This document shows, piece after piece, positions 23,101 to 31,436 of a stretch of 64,000 nt of DNA. This DNA is from Parathielavia appendiculata (Eukaryota > Ascomycota > Sordariomycetes > Sordariales > Chaetomiaceae): NCBI RefSeq assembly GCF_033297405.1, contig NW_026944229.1:232936-296935 (forward strand), in the 5' to 3' direction. How positions within the stretch are numbered: position 1 is the first letter of the stretch; the number at the start of each line of letters is the position of its first letter. Below the pieces are notes generated by a model that saw only the letters and a program-made list of their open reading frames with translations, searched no databases and had not been told where the DNA came from. Position numbers and translations under genes: made by a program.

Positions 23101-23614
23101 TCTTCAGCATGGGCACGGGCGCTGGCGGGCGCGGCGCACTCGGGTCGCGCTTCGCAGGCACCGACAGCAGTCCATGGGTGCCATTGGGCAAGGTGGTCTT
23201 CGCCCCGTCTTTCCTCCTCTTTTCCTCGCCGTTAATGCCGTGTATCCCGCTCGTGACCGAGTCCCCCGGCCCCGCCTGTGTCGCTGTTGGCCCAGGCGCC
23301 GGCGAAACATCCCCGCTGTCGATGCCGTTGTCGGTCTCGTCGCTGTCTCCCAGTACTTCGCGGATCTCGACGCAGCTGCGGGGAAAGATGCCACTAAAGA
23401 CACGGGCTTCAAGGGTCTGTCCCTTGACGCTCGTCAGACCAGCTAGCAGGCTCGGCGGTGCGACCAGGTATCCGCGGAGCCAATTGCCGTCCGGAGTCTC
23501 TTCGATGATGTACAGCTCATCGCCGAGCTCGAGGGGGAGGTCGGCCGGGCTCGAGGCGGCGAAAGGATATGTCGCTACGGCGAAGGCGATGCGAGGCAGC
23601 GGTTGCCAGGGCAT
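17120..23614 (-). CDS. DOCK-family (CZH/DHR) guanine-nucleotide exchange factor, Dck1/CED-5 type
   Basis: Large Rho-family GEF; the family activates Rac/Cdc42-type GTPases with an ELMO partner in polarity and cell-wall stress signalling. The frame is open from 23614 to 17120. A 57-nt intron without a stop (18096-18040, GTAAGT..CTAAACC..GCAG) lies inside it and joins LEDLQR to FFEITYAPEIA, so the spliced product is about 2145 aa rather than 2164. Order: SH3 domain (about 8-80; AVATYPF..LELGDELYIIEE..NWLRGY), linker, DHR-1/C2-like region (about 605-830), a long helical armadillo-like middle, and the DHR-2 catalytic region (about 1470-1830). DHR-2 shows YFKVVFKGLGFP, VFEGSPAERTSSFTDRM and the EKVVYTTAEPFPTILRRSEI block. 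The tail is Ala/Ser/Gly-rich with NNNI and basic KKSSRERS patches. The plus-strand frames over this gene are shadows. Confidence 0.9.
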   Translation of the reverse strand: MPWQPLPRIAFAVATYPFAASSPADLPLELGDELYIIEETPDGNWLRGYLVAPPSLLAGLTSVKGQTLEARVFSGIFPRSCVEIREVLGDSDETDNGIDSGDVSPAPGPTATQAGPGDSVTSGIHGINGEEKRRKDGAKTTLPNGTHGLLSVPAKRDPSAPRPPAPVPMLKIGDETPTSTSEPLIDEIASCLREWHSTNLHELLLSRQYAKLDTLSKLITSLNLARQQFLHDVLTAWEYEILREKTVWDLVRVNKLCGGEVIVRDPHERGRVLTGDDSVVEITKLQSIMSLLDETPKNTVELTAFHHLLVDIKGFAGASTEATTLVLYLATKSPGGALTPLTESYIVEMPAGGQMVHLARNVEMRTLFADLTASDIGDVASADAELLLVVKIRASQQVVATKPSSRSESMGQALPQFSKDHSKPPLSAGGKSVRRSLMWAGKSTRSPFSRGNARLDSLSEQPEEAASPVTAGAESRDGLPPSTANSKAGRASVDGHATQTAERTVGVGVLKLNSVMKQDDEVEHIVSIWAPSAKNSFEAQDGEEWDPVIRDIMDTKTGSYEKSRRAERLQVHIRAFKSPDADALIKATPTVLSNICKTKKMGFSGAPTKPRSDIYLTIDEAVLSRQTLLSKFGGSPTALPNNLHGNNLQLTLEVRRPDGERVENCIYPSSNAEAISTWKTVVTERGEPWRQTVKLVLTPQDVHQGHVVMHLADAPNQPFAVAYMPLWDQQAFIRDGQHGLLLYRLDEHTATPHAGPQGKGGYLSLPFSPRARDEHQADVTGPLAMLRVETYLCSTRFSQDRVVLGLLAWKDSSREGIPVLLKQFIFVAEIEVVKLLNDVLDALFGILCEYSGNDDYEDLVFTALVRVLDIVHDRRFNLAPLVDQYAETRFNYPFATLCLVKSFTRLLSKPTEPETARRLRATFKVARHILKFITHGRGQQKEKEAGIGITGSNPAFTRHLRVIFKALDAMMRSSAPVLVGSQTIAVQHFHTWLPELAGLLTTEEILHIAIDFMDSCSAVKGKLVLYKLVLIIKYAKLEIFSQPEQRSALSANTVRWIAPHWGHIDEVTDLWKDQVRLCCSVLASQMDHLGPEIPDYIPKIIQSYLAIQAVPKRPKNRLSLLFPTTYPFPSRPITKETAFDEALTELSAVLSAVSNSPNGMQLELAEDDLHVLVENCLRVHMSILQGETFPDDWLSVHIFHHKSTMRTLQYLAGILLDSFLPHPDEAENFPTELWKLFFTTLLKLVGSPSLALETFPEQKRRAVWKIAGDVREHGAELLRRTWEAIGWETTVEERARYGLPKMGGYQVQYVPTLVAPIVELCLSVHEGLRRMAVEVLQTMIVSEWTLSEDLSVIQTEMIDCLDVYCKTKPLTESILQKLFVGELLDRFEPLAAVKDEPLYSALRELTDTVDVFLDLLVAVYSGDGSGEASHLIHRLRLMEFLRDMQKEEIFIRYVHQLANLQAEARNHAEAGLALRLHADVYDWDPLRTTPALQDPEFPAQSHFERKERIYFDMIKHFEDGEAWSSALAAYKELQAQYETNTFDFAKLARTERAIASIYETIAKSDKLVPKYFKVVFKGLGFPTSVRDKEFVFEGSPAERTSSFTDRMQEMYPAARIVTSEHIDDVEGQFLVISSLSPHRDLSHHVFQRARVPQVIREYLVSAHPQAFSTSIKRITIGPPVEHYVEKVVYTTAEPFPTILRRSEIVGAHEVRLSAKETALERIVRKTTEMSALEKKVADGEGGDESAQLLVDAVSISVNPKSENSVVVYRELVPGMSKAGERLPASELEDEEAEPPELDPQENAIKIALLDHAIMLKRCLATFAKSGNEILTRHLEDLQRCKFRLLRRPPSMSHELNLAVFEITYAPEIAIFTPAQPIRDTITPSPTWPRSASSAVGNGMPNQARAKTPSNAGAALPNSVTTEQATIVQPVSLRQSRGPRLSFLGGRKKDPPKQDHQHAVNGDAIHEEPEAPISATKSNTSASASAPASAKDGGAAAGANSASTQRRSFFRAFPQVTTTTNNNIAAPEAGSASSSGRAVVDRVHFANGTGGPYAHHVHASPSVAGTDGGWVTSTTDVSGSGGSEVFVSSSPGGGVAGEKGGVYETHVLLPGHGHGQAPPVQMHQGVGQGGVGNSVRKRLSLLRLGKKSSRERSVGTGGLGGVDEE

Positions 23615-24873
23615 TGTGTCCGACCGGACGGCATCTATGGTGTTTTATCGGATCAATCGCGTTGCAATGGGTATCACAGGTTGGTTCAGAAATCGATCCT
23701 GGAAAAGCGGGCGGTGCGCGTGCCTCTCAATCCGGGTTGGGAGCCGCTATGTCAGATTCGGCCAAGCCGTTCGTCGTATTCTGGTCGTCCCACTGGCCTC
23801 GTAGAACGGGTCTCAGCAAAGGCGGCGGGTTATCGCATCAGGGAAGGTGAGCAAATGTCTTGGAGTTGCAGTCGTCCAGGAATTCCTTCTGCATCAGGGG
23901 CGGGCGACGATCATTGCCAAGCTGCGGCGGGCTGTGGGTCGTCTCCAGGGACAGTCAGGAACAAGGACCCCTATCAATCGTCTACACAGTACACAGTAAT
24001 TGGGTGAAATTCAGCTCGCGGAGCTCTGGTGCAGATCTGATGCGTCGACAGTTGCAATGCAGGGATGCTGCTTGTCTCGACGCCAACCTAATTTGGCGAT
24101 TTGGACAAATTGGGTCAATTGAGAAAGGAGAGCTTTCAAAAAGGAGGACAATAGAAGCAACTATGAACAACTTGGTGAACAATAAGAAAGCAGAAAAACT
24201 AACAAATAATTTTAGCTCTTGATGAACCAACAATAACTGCGAGTAAGAGGATTGGGAGCATGAATTGGGCTTGTGCACGGGCCTCTCCGCATGAAAATCG
24301 TCAATGGTGGGAACACTTACGGCGAACATGCAGTGGCTCAATTGATCGGACGTGCTCGAGCCGTGCTGTCTGAAATGAGTTCTGGATATCATCCTATTTG
24401 CAGCTTCAGTAGCACGGGCAGATGGTATTCTGCGAAGTCCAGGGCTGTGAACGTTCGCAGAGCCGAGAATCCAAAATATACCAATGAGTTGTATTGAGTG
24501 GCGGGACCAGAAGAGGGAACAAACATATCATGGGGATGAGGCGCCCACTAGACTCACGGGTCCGATGCATACTGCTTGGTAACTTTCGACAACTCTATTA
24601 TCATCAGGCATATCCAGTTTACTGTCGCTATGCATGCTAACATCAGCCAACAAAAGAAACTAAACACAAAAGAAACTAAACACAAAAAAGAAACTAAACA
24701 CAAAAGAAACTAAACACAAAAGAAACCATATCCTCCTCTCATGCATGCATCAATCTCGTTCGCACTTGCATCCATCCATGGCCATGACATCTCCACAAAC
24801 ATCAGTTTCGTCACTCAACATCCGCCATTCACCACACCCATCAAAACCTTCCAGATTGCCAATATGGAGCCCT
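23615..24873. other. intergenic region with a 16-bp minisatellite
   Basis: Upstream region of the DOCK gene and 3' side of the 24874 gene. Apart from the A-rich tandem repeat at 24652-24726 nothing structured was found; 24090-24240 is AT-rich. Confidence 0.4.
24652..24726. repeat. tandem repeat, 16-bp unit AAAAGAAACTAAACAC, about 4.6 copies
   Basis: Copies are essentially identical except one with two extra A. The array lies about 150 bases beyond the stop codon of the 24874 gene. Confidence 0.95.
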
Positions 24874-27800
24874 CTAAAACCACCCCTTCTTACACCCCTT
24901 GGTCCCCTTCGCCTTTGCCTTTGCCTTCGCCCCCATCTGCTCCTCAACCGGCACCGAGACCGTAATCCGCACCGTCTCTGTCTCGTACACCGTCTCTTCG
25001 ACCGTCTGCGGCACGGCAGTCACCACCGTCGACACCGTCTCGGTCTGCGTGACGACGCTGACCCGTACCGTCTCGGTGACCGTCTCAAAAACCCGGACCG
25101 TCTTGCGCTCCGTAACGAACGGGCCGGGGATGAAGAGCGAGGCGGTGGATGAGAGGGCGGAAGTGGTGGTGGTGGTGGGAATGGCTTCGTCCATGTCGAG
25201 GTCGGCTTCGCAGCTGTCGCCGATGGGCTTCTGTTTGTGGTCAGCCGGGACCTTTATGGAGGTGTCGAGGTCGTCAGTTGATGGTGCTATGGCAGTAAAC
25301 TCGTCCTTGTCCGAGGCCTGTTCAACGTCCGTTTGTGCCCCTTCAACAGCCTGAAACGATGATGGAGTTTGGGCCGCTTCAGGGTCGGGATCGGACGGAA
25401 CAGCCTCAGCTGCGTCATCGATCGGATTCGAGTCCATCAGATCAACTTGCTCCCCCTCTTCCAGCGAACGTGAAGAGCCGTGCTCAGCCTTCCCTTCAAC
25501 AGCTTCCTCGACTCCAGGTTCCTCCTGATACAGCGCCACCCCTCCGACCATGTTGACAGGATACTCCAGCCCCGGCAAAGCACAAACATCTGTCATGCGC
25601 CCGTTACCGTCCACCTCCTCCGCACCCACGACCTCTGGTTGGGAGACCTGCTCATCAGCAAGGACAGCCTCTACCTCCAAAGTCTGCTCCACCTCAGCCA
25701 TACCGCCCCCCTCTTCAATCACAGTGACGGTGTCGGTCCCCCGGGACGCGACATCTTCAGAGACAAAGACCTCAGGAGACGGCACCTGCATACTGTCCTC
25801 AGACTCAACTGTCTTCGCAGAAGCGCCACCCGCTTCCACAACCTGACCACCCACAACATCTCCCATCTCCGTTCCCCATCCCGCCTGCACCTGAGCCAGC
25901 ACCTCCTCCTGCCTAGGCTCAACCTGATATTGATATGCCTGCAAAAGAGCACCAGCACCAGCAGGCGCAACAGCACCACCACCAGGCTGCACCTGTAACC
26001 CCGCCTCCATGCCCATACCCGGCCGGTGCTTCATCATGACGACCACGAACACGCATAGCACAATGATGGCCACATTCTTGGGGTCGCGGAGCAGGACCTT
26101 GAACGCCTCCATCAGCAGCTCGACGAAACCCGAGTTTTCGTCTAGGACAATAGGGTTGGAACGGAATCGGGTACTCTGACCCTGGGCGCTGTTACGCCTC
26201 CCGCTGGCAGGCTGATGATGAGTGGCACCGGAGGCGTATATGTCCTCTGGCGGTGGCGTGGGGTGGGTGTTGTGGGGGTCGCTTTGGTACTGGTGACTGC
26301 CCGTATGGTGGCGGTGGTGGAGGGATGGGGACGAATTGTCGGTGAGCAGTGGCATGGGAGGATGCGCGGTGGTCAGGGCGTTGGATTGGAGGTAGGGTTG
26401 GCTTTGTGAGTGGTGATGGTGCTCGACAGCAGCCTGCATCGGTGGAGCAGGGAGCTGCGCTGGGACTGGAGCGGGCCCGGTGTCGCCGTAGATTTCGCGG
26501 AGCCGTTCCTCGTCGCGGCGCCGGCGCTCCTCCGAGGTGTCAATCGGCTCGGTGGGGCGTGACTTGGCTTGATACGGACTGGGTGTAGCGGCGCGGACAA
26601 GCGTGGTTGACGATTGCGTCAGCTGCATTGCAGACGGGGGAGGGGAAGACATGAGGGCGGTTTGGGCGGCCGTGTCATGCTCAGTCTGCTGCCGGCTCGG
26701 AGCACGCAGTGCCTCGTCTGGCGAGGCCGCTCTTTTGGCCAACCCCTCTGGCTCAGGCGTGCGCCGCAGTTCCAGCTCCAGCTCTAGCTCCTGCCGGCGC
26801 TGCTGCTCCTCCAACTCCAACTGCAGCACCCCCAGCCGCTCCAGCTGATTCTGCACCACCACATCCACAATCGGCTCAACCTCGACATCAACCCTCTCCA
26901 TCTCCTTCCAGCACGCCTCCCAGGCGCCAGCCCGCATCAGCCCATTACTGGCATACACCTTGACGCGAAACACCTTCCCCGGCCCAAGGTCCTCATAGCG
27001 GATCTCATTTCGGCACGTGTTACACCAATGCCTCTTCTCCTCTGTCTTGCCCTCCCGCAAATCATCCTCATCTTCACTCTCGTCCTCCAAGGCGTGGGAA
27101 TTCGCCGGCCCGAGATAATGCCCACATTCCAGGATCCTGGCCCGGCGCCGGACCGGCAGCTCTAGCGCCTCGAGCAGCCGCTCCTCAAGCACTTCGTAAT
27201 CGTTCTGCGGGTGTGGCAGCAAGATGCCCCTTTCAAGCACCGTATCCCCAACGCGGTCCTGCAGTTCGCGCCAGGCGTCGCGCAGCATCTTGAGCTGCTC
27301 GGACGGCTCGAATGACGACAGATACGGTTCTGCCGTTGTCGTCGTCTCGTCGAGTGCACTGAGGGCCTTGGCCCCCTGCATTACCGAGTCCAGGCCGTTG
27401 AGGACATCGCCCCAGACCCAGCGCAGCGGTAGGAGGGTGACGTGCAGGAGCACGAGCGGCGCGGCCTCTTTGCGGGGCTTGAGGCGCGGCGGAGTGGAGC
27501 GGTTTCTGGGCGAGTACTGAGCCGAGACGGTAGGGCTGCCGAGACGTGAGAGAGATTGCTGCTGGAAGCGCTTACTGGATCGGGGGGAGCTGCCGTTGAA
27601 GACGGAGGGAGTGGGCGAGGCCATCTGCATGGCGCGGATCTCGGAGGGTGTGCGGAAGGGCATGCGTGTCTCGCGATTGGTAGGGATGAAATGCTTGTCG
27701 TCGTACTGGGAGAGGCCCGAAATAGTGGAGAAGCCTGACACGGCGCGCGGGGAGTGGCTGGTGCTGGAGGCGTAGGATTCGCGGCGTGAGAGGTGCTCCT

Positions 27801-29052
27801 TGGCCTGGGGGGTCTTGATGTCGGTGTCGTGGGCGTCGAGCGAGCAGAGAGAGCTCCGCGCGCTGCGGTCGCTAAACACATCGTCGTCAGGCTCGTTGTG
27901 AGAACTGCTGTCACCGGCATCATCGCTGGATATGGAGCGTGGGGGGATGTGGCGGATGTGAGTGTCGGAAGATTGCCGGCGGCTGGAAGATGGACGCGCG
28001 ATGTAGGTGCTCGGAACGTCGTCGCCGAGGATGTAGGTGTCCTGCGAGCCGGTGCTGAGGAGCGAATTGTCAAAGTCGTCCTCGTCTTGCCTGACCGCTT
28101 CTCCGCTCTTGCGCTTCTCGATCTTGGCGACGACGGCGCGCGCGGCAGCCTGGATGAGGGCCTCTGTGCGGAGGGACGTTTTTCTGTCGACAAAGCTGCG
28201 GCGGCGGTCGCAATTTTCCTCCTCGACGTTGGTGTTCTTGCTGTTGGGCCTGGGCTTGGAAGTGTCTGGGAGGTCTTGGCTCTCTTCATCCTGGGCTTGC
28301 TGTGTCGCTTGAGGAAGGACAGCGTCTTCGGCTGGGGTTTCAGATGGTGCCTCAGTAATAAGTGAGCTCGGCCCTGGTGCTATCACTTCATCGCATTGTC
28401 GGTGATGTTCACGTTTTTCTAGTTCCGGGATAGGGTCGGCGGCAGACTGCTCGGCCTGTTCGGGCTCGGCTGCGTCGTTTGTCTCGGTCTTGGGAACCAC
28501 ATCGTCAGTGACAGGCATTAACGGTTGTTCCGTTTCGGTGACAGGTTCCTCGACTGGCTCAGGTTCAGGGCCAGTCCCAGAGCCAGTCTCTAGTTCTTGA
28601 ACGGCCTCAGTCTCTGGGCTCGGTTCCGGGGCCGGGGTGTCTTCGCGGGTTAAGGTCTCGTCAGCTTCGGCGGTGACCTGGGCTACTTCCTTAACCTCGG
28701 TCGCTGATGGCTTGTCGGAAGACTTCGCCATGGGCTCCGACCCCGGTTGTTGTTCCTTGATAGCAGCATCGACATATGGTGGTGCTTGGTCCGACTCCTG
28801 CGTTGGGTGTTCTTGTGTGGCCCGTGCCTCTGCCGCAGCAGCACCCTGAGGTACTTCCTCTGTACCCTCCACCGCCTCTTCCGTAATCACCTCCTCCAGT
28901 GTCTCGGGGACAACGGTAGGCTCCTCCTGGACCTCTTCGGGCGAGGGCGGCATCTCGGTTGTTGGGGTTTCGTCGCTCATTAGTTCGCTCAAACAGGAAG
29001 GGTCGACATAAATTTTGAAGTCCAGATCGAGCTCTGGAATTTCTCGTGGCAT
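24874..29052 (-). CDS. large disordered, single-pass membrane protein (fungal family, function unclear)
   Basis: 1392 aa if translation starts at MPREIPELDLDFKIYVDPSC (29052); an upstream in-frame Met at 29151 exists but the sequence before 29052 looks like leader. The N-terminal half is acidic, Glu/Pro/Thr-rich and disordered. A conserved-looking middle follows: LVLLHVTLLPLRWVWGDVL, LQDRVGDTVLERGILLPHPQ, VRRRARILECGHYLGPAN, and RHWCNTCRNEIRYEDLGPGK with a CxxC. Next is a Gln/Glu coiled coil (LQLELEEQQRRQELELELEL), a single hydrophobic segment (VAIIVLCVFVVVMM, about residue 990), and a Val/Gln/Glu tail. The tail ends in a striking TVRVFETVTETVRVSVVTQT-type TV/ET repeat and a basic KAKAKAKGTKGCKKGWF end. 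Fungal relatives are, as I recall, labelled pathway-specific nitrogen regulator; no DNA-binding domain is visible, so that label is doubtful. Confidence 0.75.
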   Translation of the reverse strand: MPREIPELDLDFKIYVDPSCLSELMSDETPTTEMPPSPEEVQEEPTVVPETLEEVITEEAVEGTEEVPQGAAAAEARATQEHPTQESDQAPPYVDAAIKEQQPGSEPMAKSSDKPSATEVKEVAQVTAEADETLTREDTPAPEPSPETEAVQELETGSGTGPEPEPVEEPVTETEQPLMPVTDDVVPKTETNDAAEPEQAEQSAADPIPELEKREHHRQCDEVIAPGPSSLITEAPSETPAEDAVLPQATQQAQDEESQDLPDTSKPRPNSKNTNVEEENCDRRRSFVDRKTSLRTEALIQAAARAVVAKIEKRKSGEAVRQDEDDFDNSLLSTGSQDTYILGDDVPSTYIARPSSSRRQSSDTHIRHIPPRSISSDDAGDSSSHNEPDDDVFSDRSARSSLCSLDAHDTDIKTPQAKEHLSRRESYASSTSHSPRAVSGFSTISGLSQYDDKHFIPTNRETRMPFRTPSEIRAMQMASPTPSVFNGSSPRSSKRFQQQSLSRLGSPTVSAQYSPRNRSTPPRLKPRKEAAPLVLLHVTLLPLRWVWGDVLNGLDSVMQGAKALSALDETTTTAEPYLSSFEPSEQLKMLRDAWRELQDRVGDTVLERGILLPHPQNDYEVLEERLLEALELPVRRRARILECGHYLGPANSHALEDESEDEDDLREGKTEEKRHWCNTCRNEIRYEDLGPGKVFRVKVYASNGLMRAGAWEACWKEMERVDVEVEPIVDVVVQNQLERLGVLQLELEEQQRRQELELELELRRTPEPEGLAKRAASPDEALRAPSRQQTEHDTAAQTALMSSPPPSAMQLTQSSTTLVRAATPSPYQAKSRPTEPIDTSEERRRRDEERLREIYGDTGPAPVPAQLPAPPMQAAVEHHHHSQSQPYLQSNALTTAHPPMPLLTDNSSPSLHHRHHTGSHQYQSDPHNTHPTPPPEDIYASGATHHQPASGRRNSAQGQSTRFRSNPIVLDENSGFVELLMEAFKVLLRDPKNVAIIVLCVFVVVMMKHRPGMGMEAGLQVQPGGGAVAPAGAGALLQAYQYQVEPRQEEVLAQVQAGWGTEMGDVVGGQVVEAGGASAKTVESEDSMQVPSPEVFVSEDVASRGTDTVTVIEEGGGMAEVEQTLEVEAVLADEQVSQPEVVGAEEVDGNGRMTDVCALPGLEYPVNMVGGVALYQEEPGVEEAVEGKAEHGSSRSLEEGEQVDLMDSNPIDDAAEAVPSDPDPEAAQTPSSFQAVEGAQTDVEQASDKDEFTAIAPSTDDLDTSIKVPADHKQKPIGDSCEADLDMDEAIPTTTTTSALSSTASLFIPGPFVTERKTVRVFETVTETVRVSVVTQTETVSTVVTAVPQTVEETVYETETVRITVSVPVEEQMGAKAKAKAKGTKGCKKGWF

Positions 29053-30137
29053 CATAGGAAAAACAGGTTCAAACAAAGCAACGCGCAGCAGCCAAACGTT
29101 TATACAGCGACACGCATCCCTTGATAACTCGGGGCAACCCGTGAGTGCCAATGGAAATGTCGGGCCGAGTGGAGCGGCTAGAGCAGTGATGCGCTGGCAA
29201 TTGTACGTAACGTCGAGGCGAGGCGGACTGTTTTGGTGGCGGGAGCACCCGACTGGTCTGGAGCACCGACAGGCCCCAGGGGGTTGGGCGGTGACAGGTC
29301 ATGATGAGTTGCGATACTGGAGGCTGGAGCTGCTCGGCCAATTGTGTGCCGAGTAAACAAACGGTTGCCACGGAAATTGGCCCGCTGCTTCTCTTGGCGC
29401 CCTAGACCTGCTGTCAACTCTCGAGTAAGAACCAATTGTCGGATTGCAATGGAAGAGTTTCCGGAATGGAGCACCCCGCTGTGGCATTTGATGGAAACCC
29501 CCGAGTCGAACTTTACATACTAGGTAAAGTAGCCGGCTTCAAAGTCAGGGTACGTCTGTAGCGACTGCCCGTCCTTCCTGGTAGGACGAGGAGAGCGCCC
29601 ATAGAAGACTTCCTTCCCGCGGTAAGCTTCTGTTTCATCCGTTGACAAATTTTCCGAAGTATAAATCCCTCCTCGAGATTCAGTTCCAGTTTTCGCTCAC
29701 CCTGTGTCTGCTTCAAGTTAGCACAAACACCGCTCTTGGTGAGGTATTGGGCGCAACTCGAGCACCAAGACCTTTCCACTGAACATTGGGCCTGCATTTG
29801 ACATCCTCTGATATCTTCAGGTTGGATCTGAATTCCTTGTTCAGCGAGCGTCTGCTGTCTGCCCTCTGTCAAATCCTAGACTTTGCCATGTCATCGGGCC
29901 CACGACCGAGGACGCCGTCATGGTAGGAGCCGGGCAAGTGATGCGGACTCAAGGGCGAACCGGCGAGTTTCTCAGCTGCCTTGGCAGGGGTTGGGGATAT
30001 TGTCAGGAAAGGACAAAGACAACAAACAATCGTCCATCGTTGGCCCTCATACCAAGTGAAACCACCGCGCCTCAAACCCACCATCTATACCCTCATCCTG
30101 CATAACCCATGCAGATCCGCCTCTTAAGCAATTCTTA
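29053..30137. other. intergenic, one weak open frame
   Basis: A minus-strand frame of 119 codons (29872-29513) contains a Cys-rich stretch (GCQMQAQCSVERSWCSSCAQ) but no recognised domain. I cannot support it as a gene. The rest shows nothing. Confidence 0.35.
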
Positions 30138-31365
30138 CCTTTCTTCCCCGCCCTGATTTCCCGCCGCTCCCTCAATCCTCTTCTCCACATACGGCGTCCT
30201 CGCCCCATAGAAGACAATCACCTCATCACCCACCTCAACCTTGTCCAGCACAAAAGCCATATACCACCATCCGTGATCGCAAACCGCCGCGGCCACGCCT
30301 TCTTCCCAATAAGGTCGCAAAACCTTGAATGCCCCATGGTATCGGGATACGTCCGATTATCTAGGCCCAGCCCATACAGCCGCTCGCATCTCGCCGTCGT
30401 CCCCAGACGACGGAGAAGACATGACCAGCGCTGCCAGAGTAAGATTTCCGTATGCCTGGAAGTCCTGGGCAACGTGCCCCGGAGCGGGAATTACGATTCC
30501 CGTGTCGTCCTCGGATTCGTCGCCGACAAGGGTGGGCCAGAATGCTTCAGTCCGGCTGCGCGAGGCCGCAGCGTCCGCAACTGTGGCGGTAATACACGGG
30601 CCCTTCTCCATGTTGGTGCTGCCGTGGGGGCTACTGTTCACGTCTCCGGGCGATTTACTGCTGCCGTCGCTGTGTAATCTGCCCATGTACCTACGTTCAG
30701 AAGTACGGGTGACAAGGGTTGCATCGACCTTTGCCGCAGGGTACACCGCCGGCACCAGCCTCTTAACCAGCCCCCACATATTCGTCAACCAGGTACCCGA
30801 CTTGTGGGACATCGATTCGGCATCATTTGTGAGGCGAATGAGGGAGGGATAGTCGGCCGTTGAGGTGATGGGGAGGGCCTTGTCGAGCAAAGGGGCGATG
30901 GCTAGAATGCGGCCTGCTAGGAATCCGCAGGCCGACAGTACTCTTCCGCCGGGACACAGTTGAAACGGAGGAAGATGAGGAAGGACCGTCGGCGGTGTGT
31001 TTGTGCTTGCGGGTTGTCTAATGGCCATAGGAGGGGCGGGCTGAGGGGTCTGGGACCCAGGACGGGAGAGATTCAATAAGCGGGGATTTCATGGTGGCGT
31101 GGTTGATTCTGCCGGCGATGTTGAGTAGAGAAAAAGTTCGCCTGTTGCATGCAGTGCCAAACGGTGTTATAGTAGACTTGCTGCGTGGTGAGGTTATGGT
31201 CGGGTTGGAGGCTGGGGTTGTTGGCTTCGCGGCCAAGGCCGAGGACGGCAACAACCTTGTCGCGGGCTTCGATGGCGCGAGACAGCAAGCCAAGAGGAGA
31301 ACGTCTTGAAGTGGGAGGGGTCCGTCGGCGAGGACCGCGAGCACAGCGAGCACTCTGGGGATCAT
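30138..31365 (-). pseudogene. heterokaryon-incompatibility (HET) domain gene, multiply frameshifted relic
   Basis: The HET-family hallmarks occur in order on the minus strand but in different frames. They are: RDKVVAVLGLGREANNPSLQ (31288 frame), then SLLNIAGR..IESLPSWVPDPS (31365 frame, frame change near 31129-31135 in an A5/T5 run), then the C-terminal region from QLCPGGRVLSACGFLAGRIL to AAVWAGP (31076 frame, change near 31015-31035). After these come YGLGLDNRTYPD..RRFAITDGG (change near 30360-30385) and the terminal block MAFVLDKVEVGDEVIVFYGA (change near 30265-30275). No splice signals account for the shifts. The family triggers cell death in vegetative self/non-self recognition. The upstream half of the HET domain is not evident. 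This is a decayed copy beside transposon relics. Confidence 0.75.
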
Positions 31366-31436
31366 GTCAGTATATAGTCACTCGTTTCGGAGGACTCTGG
31401 GAGTTCTCCAGTAAGCAATTCAAGTGCAAGATTATC

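Noticed and set aside
22719..23804. 361-codon plus-strand open frame
   Set aside because: Lies antisense within the DOCK GEF; Ser/Arg-rich composition is that of a shadow frame with no family resemblance.
27381..28289. 302-codon minus-strand frame rich in Pro/Ser/Arg
   Set aside because: Alternate frame of the 24874 gene; the composition is typical of a shifted GC-rich frame.
29513..29872. 119-codon frame with Cys pairs
   Set aside because: Isolated, no recognisable domain, composition near background. Could be an exon but cannot be supported.
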